DNA of 34,732 bases from Treponema sp. (GTDB lineage: Bacteria > Spirochaetota > Spirochaetia > Treponematales > Treponemataceae), in assembly GCA_014803985.1 (NCBI GenBank), contig JAAVAO010000011.1, forward strand, positions 38,225 through 72,956, given 5' to 3'. Each line of letters starts with the position of its first letter. Positions within the stretch are counted from its first letter, which is position 1. This document shows positions 32,019 through 34,732 of the stretch, in pieces. Position numbers and translations under genes: made by a program. The notes below the pieces were generated by a model. That model worked only from the letters and a program-made list of their open reading frames with translations. It made no database searches and had not been told where the DNA came from.

Positions 32019-32486
32019 TAAATCTGTCATTTTCCAACAGTACATTTTTTTCTTTTCTGTAATATAGCAATAGACAAGACCTTTACAGTTTTTATCTTTT
32101 AAAACTCCATGTAAAATCTGTCTTATTCGTTTTTCTTTTATCATACTGTCAATTTTTAAATATATATTATTACCTTGATGAAGTGCTTCTCGGAATCTGT
32201 GAGATATGGCATTTTCTCCGCCTGTAATAGCTTTAAATTCTGTAAGTATACCGTCCATAAGTGCATCGGCATTTTTTGAAGTAGGAAGCTCAGGCAACAA
32301 ATACACGATGTGTCCACAGTCACTTGCAATATGTGCCATAATTAGTTCTTTTTCAAAAACTGCTTTCTGTTCACTATTTTTAGGAATACGACTTTTTGCT
32401 ACATATACATTTTTATATTCCTCTGTCCAAGTTTCTTTTGGAAATAACTGTGTTGCAAGTTCAAAAGCGATGTCTATCAAATTCAT
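32013..32486 (-). CDS. Small PD-(D/E)XK nuclease-like protein (CdiA C-terminal toxin-like)
   Basis: The 157-residue product has HIASDCGHIVYLLPE, then ADALMDGILTEFKAI, in which D78, E83 and K85 form a PD-(D/E)XK-type metal site, followed by ALHQGNNIYLKID. This pattern is like the CdiA C-terminal nuclease domain found at the ends of polymorphic toxins and some phage head proteins; the match is by eye. The start is ATG at 32486 (MNLIDIAFEL), with GGGA seven bases upstream. The same frame stays open through the decayed fragment upstream, but those residues belong to a different family, so a longer start is unlikely. It lies inside the segment bracketed by the 80-bp repeats. No immunity gene is recognised next to it; the plus-strand small RNA candidate faces its 3' end. 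Confidence 0.55.
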   Translation of the reverse strand: MNLIDIAFELATQLFPKETWTEEYKNVYVAKSRIPKNSEQKAVFEKELIMAHIASDCGHIVYLLPELPTSKNADALMDGILTEFKAITGGENAISHRFREALHQGNNIYLKIDSMIKEKRIRQILHGVLKDKNCKGLVYCYITEKKKMYCWKMTDLK

Positions 32487-32488
32487 TT

Positions 32489-32681
32489 TTATATCCCATG
32501 TTTTTTTACTAGAACAGTAACTGTAATAGGCGTTCTGCTTCCAAGTCCGAACACATTGTCTACTTCTTTTTTTTTGAAGTTCTCCGTTTGTGCGACGATT
32601 ATCTCTTACATTAAATACATAGATTTTACCGAAGTCTTTTTCAAGGGGATTTCTGAATCCGTCCTGAGTGCTCTCGCCCAA
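32489..32681 (-). pseudogene. Frameshifted fragment of a type ISP restriction-modification enzyme
   Basis: On the minus strand one frame reads IYVFNVRDNRRTNGELQKK and, after a one-base shift at an A9 tract (32567-32575), another reads NVFGLGSRTPITVTVLVKK before a stop at 32491-32489. Joined, this is the conserved methyltransferase stretch of type ISP (single-polypeptide type I, LlaGI-like) restriction-modification enzymes, in which a phrase like YVFNLRGNQRT.GELSRKEGGKIFGSGSR precedes the VAITLLVKN strand. Only about 60 residues of an enzyme of well over 1000 remain. One end coincides with the edge of the 80-bp repeat and the other abuts the nuclease-like ORF, so both ends are rearrangement junctions. 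The comparison is from memory of the family pattern. Confidence 0.65.
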
Positions 32682-32759
32682 AAAATAATGACAAATGGAT
32701 TTGAGAGTGTAATTTTCATTCTGTAACTGTACAATAAATTGATATATTTGTCAAAATGA
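32680..32759. repeat. 80-bp direct repeat, copy 2
   Basis: Near-identical to 31732-31811. It carries a second copy of the ste24-type promoter (32726-32754, minus strand) and the first 13 codons, after which the frame runs out of register with one T fewer. The copied promoter points into the decayed fragment and the nuclease-like ORF and could drive them. Confidence 0.97.
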
Positions 32760-32856
32760 GGTAGGACAGGTTATAAGAGGTGTCTATAATTGAATAAGAA
32801 CGATGCAATGAGATTGAGAGGTAGAAGCAATCATAGAAATTACTGCGACACTTGCG

Positions 32857-34170
32857 CTAATTTTTCAGCCATTTTCTTACAAAAGGCAAATCATAAAGCG
32901 GAATATCTTTTAGTATTCCATGATCAATAAATTCGCTCAAAGAAAACCTAAATGCAGTTTTTGGATTGTAAGTATCTCTGTAAACTTTAAAACTTTTTGC
33001 CTGAAGGTTGATTTCAGCCTTTACTTCTACTGGAACAATTTCATCGTCATTTTGAAAAATAAAATCGATTTCGGCAGTGCTGTCCTTTGCAGACCAATAG
33101 AATGGCTCGACTTTAAGTTCGCTGAGCATTTGCTGACAGACATATTGTTCAGTCAATGCCCCCTTAAACTCTGTGAAAAGTGTATTTCCTTCCAACAGAG
33201 CCTTTGCGCTAAGATTTGTCATGCTACAAAGAAGTCCTGTATCGATAATAAAGATTTTAAATGAATCTAAATCTTCGTATGCTTTTGCAGGAAGTCCAGG
33301 CTTGTTAACACGATGAATTTTTACCAATAGCCCCGCATTCTTAAGCCAGTTGATGGCATTTTCATATTCTCTTGCTCTAGCACTTTCCTTTACTACCGAG
33401 TATAGGAATTTTTTGTTTTCTTTGGCAAGCTGACTTGGAACAGAATCCCATACCTGTTTGATTTTGTTTGCCATTTCAGATGAGGTGTGTTTTGAGACAT
33501 CATTTGCATAAGTTTCAAGCAATTCTTTTTGAACTCTGCGGACTTCGGAAAAATCTTTTGTCTCTATCCATGTTGATACAACTTCGGGCATACCGCCGAT
33601 ATAAAAGTAATATTTTAAGTATTCTGTAAATTCATTGGAAAAAGCCTTTAAAATCTGTGGATCTTGTTTTAAATCATTTATGAGATTAGCCTGCTGTTCT
33701 TTTCCAACGGCAAGAAGAAATTCCGTAAACGATAAAGGATAAAGATTCAAGAAATTTACTTTTCCCACAGGAAACGAAATGTCTTTATGCAGGGAAACAC
33801 CAAGCAGCGAACCGGCACAAATAATATGATATTCAGATGCCTGTTCGTAGAAAAACTTTAAGGAAGTTATAGCTTTGGGAATATCTTGAATTTCGTCAAT
33901 AATGATCAGTGTTTCTTCTGGCTCAATTTTAAATCCACAAATAAGCTGAAAACCATTCAAAAGTCTTTCTTTGTCAAATGGAGCGTTAAACAATGCTTCC
34001 AAACCTGGATTTTCCTGACAAAATAGATACGCAGTGTTTTTGTATTCTGTTCTTCCAAACTCCTTCATCAGCCATGTTTTACCAGTCTGTCTTGCCCCTT
34101 GCAGAATAAGCGGCTTGCGGTGTTTTGAATTTTTCCACTCTTTCAAATCCTCAATCAGCGTTCTATACAA
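32857..34170 (-). CDS. AAA ATPase with DUF4143 C-terminal domain
   Basis: The 437-residue protein belongs to the widespread AAA_14/DUF4143 family. Walker A is GARQTGKT (25-32), Walker B LIIIDE (88-93), and a sensor-like CAGSLLGV follows. The DUF4143 part (about 210-437) ends in a restriction-endonuclease-like site (AEIDF...VPVEVKA; D369, E382, K384). Its cellular function is unknown; roles in mobile elements or defence are often suggested. The start is TTG at 34170, chosen because AAGGAAGG lies at 34176-34183 with five bases of spacing and the family typically begins (M)YR..I...L..W. A set of palindromes directly upstream could act on its leader. It is the first gene of the minus-strand block containing the repeat-flanked segment. 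Confidence 0.92.
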   Translation of the reverse strand: MYRTLIEDLKEWKNSKHRKPLILQGARQTGKTWLMKEFGRTEYKNTAYLFCQENPGLEALFNAPFDKERLLNGFQLICGFKIEPEETLIIIDEIQDIPKAITSLKFFYEQASEYHIICAGSLLGVSLHKDISFPVGKVNFLNLYPLSFTEFLLAVGKEQQANLINDLKQDPQILKAFSNEFTEYLKYYFYIGGMPEVVSTWIETKDFSEVRRVQKELLETYANDVSKHTSSEMANKIKQVWDSVPSQLAKENKKFLYSVVKESARAREYENAINWLKNAGLLVKIHRVNKPGLPAKAYEDLDSFKIFIIDTGLLCSMTNLSAKALLEGNTLFTEFKGALTEQYVCQQMLSELKVEPFYWSAKDSTAEIDFIFQNDDEIVPVEVKAEINLQAKSFKVYRDTYNPKTAFRFSLSEFIDHGILKDIPLYDLPFVRKWLKN

Positions 34171-34183
34171 AATAACCTTCCTT

Positions 34184-34330
34184 GAAAATTAAGTCCGCAG
34201 GAAATTTCAATTTCCGAGGAACTTAATTTCGCCTGCGTTGACAACTTGTTGCAATGCAGGCAGTGAATAAACGAGTTTTGAAAAAACTCGAATTTAAAAT
34301 TGTCGCGCTGTTTTAGCGACAATTTTAAAT
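34184..34330. repeat. Three successive palindromes upstream of the AAA ATPase gene
   Basis: (i) AAATTAAGT (34186-34194) / ACTTAATTT (34221-34229) enclosing GGAAATT (34200-34206) / AATTTCC (34209-34215). (ii) CGAGTTTT (34272-34279) / AAAACTCG (34283-34290). (iii) ATTTAAAATTGTCGC (34292-34306) / GCGACAATTTTAAAT (34316-34330), a perfect 15-bp stem. Element (ii) shares the 18-mer GAGTTTTGAAAAAACTCG with 19750-19767. Confidence 0.85.
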
Positions 34331-34732
34331 GCTCACATTTTCCTAACGACTTTTTATATAAATTATCACATAATTCGAATGACTTAAAGGGGTTTTGTAC
34401 ACAAAAATCAAAGGACTTTTTCATTTAGTTCTCCCCTTGCCAGAGCTTCAGCACGAAACAGAAATACGGCATATCAAACGGCATTGCAAACTCCGAAATC
34501 GGCAAGCAGGCTAAAGGTTTGCGACTTGAGTCTGTCGAAATGACCGTGTGTCAAGCGATGTTTTCGACATATAGATGGAAGCTTCGCTGCCAGTACAAAG
34601 ATTCAGTTTTAAAAATGCAAAAAACATTCGCGAAGGCGCAGGGAGAAAGGCAAAATTGCTCTAATTGTGGTCGCTGCGACAGCAGCGAAATGATAATCCT
34701 CGCCACAATTAGCGCAAAATGCGCGAGCGCAT
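34331..34732. other. Non-coding right end of the window
   Basis: I see no credible gene here. The stretch contains a 13-bp inverted repeat with one mismatch (34658-34670 / 34703-34715) enclosing TCGCTG/CAGCGA, and a GC-richer segment around 34440-34560 (including a TGTCGAAATGACC word) that looks like a dispersed intergenic repeat. A minus-strand frame ending near 34434 stays open for about 40 codons but has no start or recognisable motif. Confidence 0.5.

Noticed and set aside
32487..32681. In-frame N-terminal extension of the nuclease-like ORF (222 residues from a TTG)
   Set aside because: The residues of the first part match a restriction-modification enzyme that shifts frame at an A9 tract; the remainder is out-of-frame noise, and a ribosome-binding site supports ATG at 32486.
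31732..32759. Composite transposon or IS with 80-bp ends
   Set aside because: The repeats are direct, contain functional host gene sequence (the ste24 5' end), and no transposase or terminal inverted repeats are present.
34155..34424. Minus-strand 89-codon open frame upstream of the AAA ATPase
   Set aside because: It runs straight through three palindromes, overlaps the ATPase start and its ribosome-binding site, and shows no family motif; the open frame is better explained by low stop density.

Overview
The window reads as chromosomal DNA of a host-associated Treponema-like spirochaete. This is an inference from gene content and style, not from a marker gene: AT-rich DNA, a Na+-translocating oxaloacetate decarboxylase, ThrH, a stand-alone DbpA-type RNA-binding protein, an HD-GYP response regulator, large lipoproteins, and ten-base poly-G tracts of the kind known from Treponema pallidum. 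There are about 30 protein genes. I found no rRNA, tRNA, CRISPR array or intact insertion sequence.

Layout. 1-1042: an Rpn/PD-(D/E)XK gene of visibly higher GC with in-frame 21-bp repeats, plus a tiny overlapping ORF. 1346-7163, minus strand: a Na+ pump operon oadG-oadA-oadB followed by gpmI, from a good promoter at 7352-7380. 7624-11725, plus strand: rny, then nudC, a lipoprotein and a metallophosphoesterase. 11812-14891, minus strand: clpP, a UPF0158-GNAT fusion, a DbpA-domain protein and a metallo-beta-lactamase-fold hydrolase. 15302-19720, plus strand: thrH, argJ-argB, and an Hpt/HD-GYP signalling pair ending in a strong terminator. 19989-23584, plus strand: apt, asnA, an unknown radical-SAM-like protein and an rRNA-type pseudouridine synthase. 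23743-26190: a large lipoprotein. 26428-27057, minus strand: a Fic protein. 27271-30423, plus strand: putP and a tandem ABC ATPase. 30452-34170, minus strand: a Ste24-type protease, a duplicated segment with a decayed restriction-modification fragment and a small nuclease-like ORF, and an AAA/DUF4143 ATPase. The last 560 bases hold no gene but several nested palindromes.

How parts fit. OadABG exports Na+ when oxaloacetate is decarboxylated, and PutP imports proline with Na+, so both ends of a sodium cycle are present. ArgJ and ArgB are consecutive arginine-pathway enzymes with overlapping genes. Hpt and the HD-GYP regulator are probably two steps of one phosphorelay linked to c-di-GMP turnover.

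Most interesting: (1) a G10 tract filling the spacer between -35 and -10 of the large lipoprotein promoter, a probable phase-variation switch; (2) an 80-bp direct repeat (79/80) carrying the ste24 promoter and first codons, bracketing a frameshifted type ISP restriction-modification fragment, a PD-(D/E)XK nuclease-like ORF and a possible small RNA; (3) three genes (hpt, apt, ste24) whose promoters place the transcription start on or next to the ATG, so their mRNAs are probably leaderless. Promoter calls are by eye against the sigma-70 consensus, and family calls are from motif recognition without database searches.
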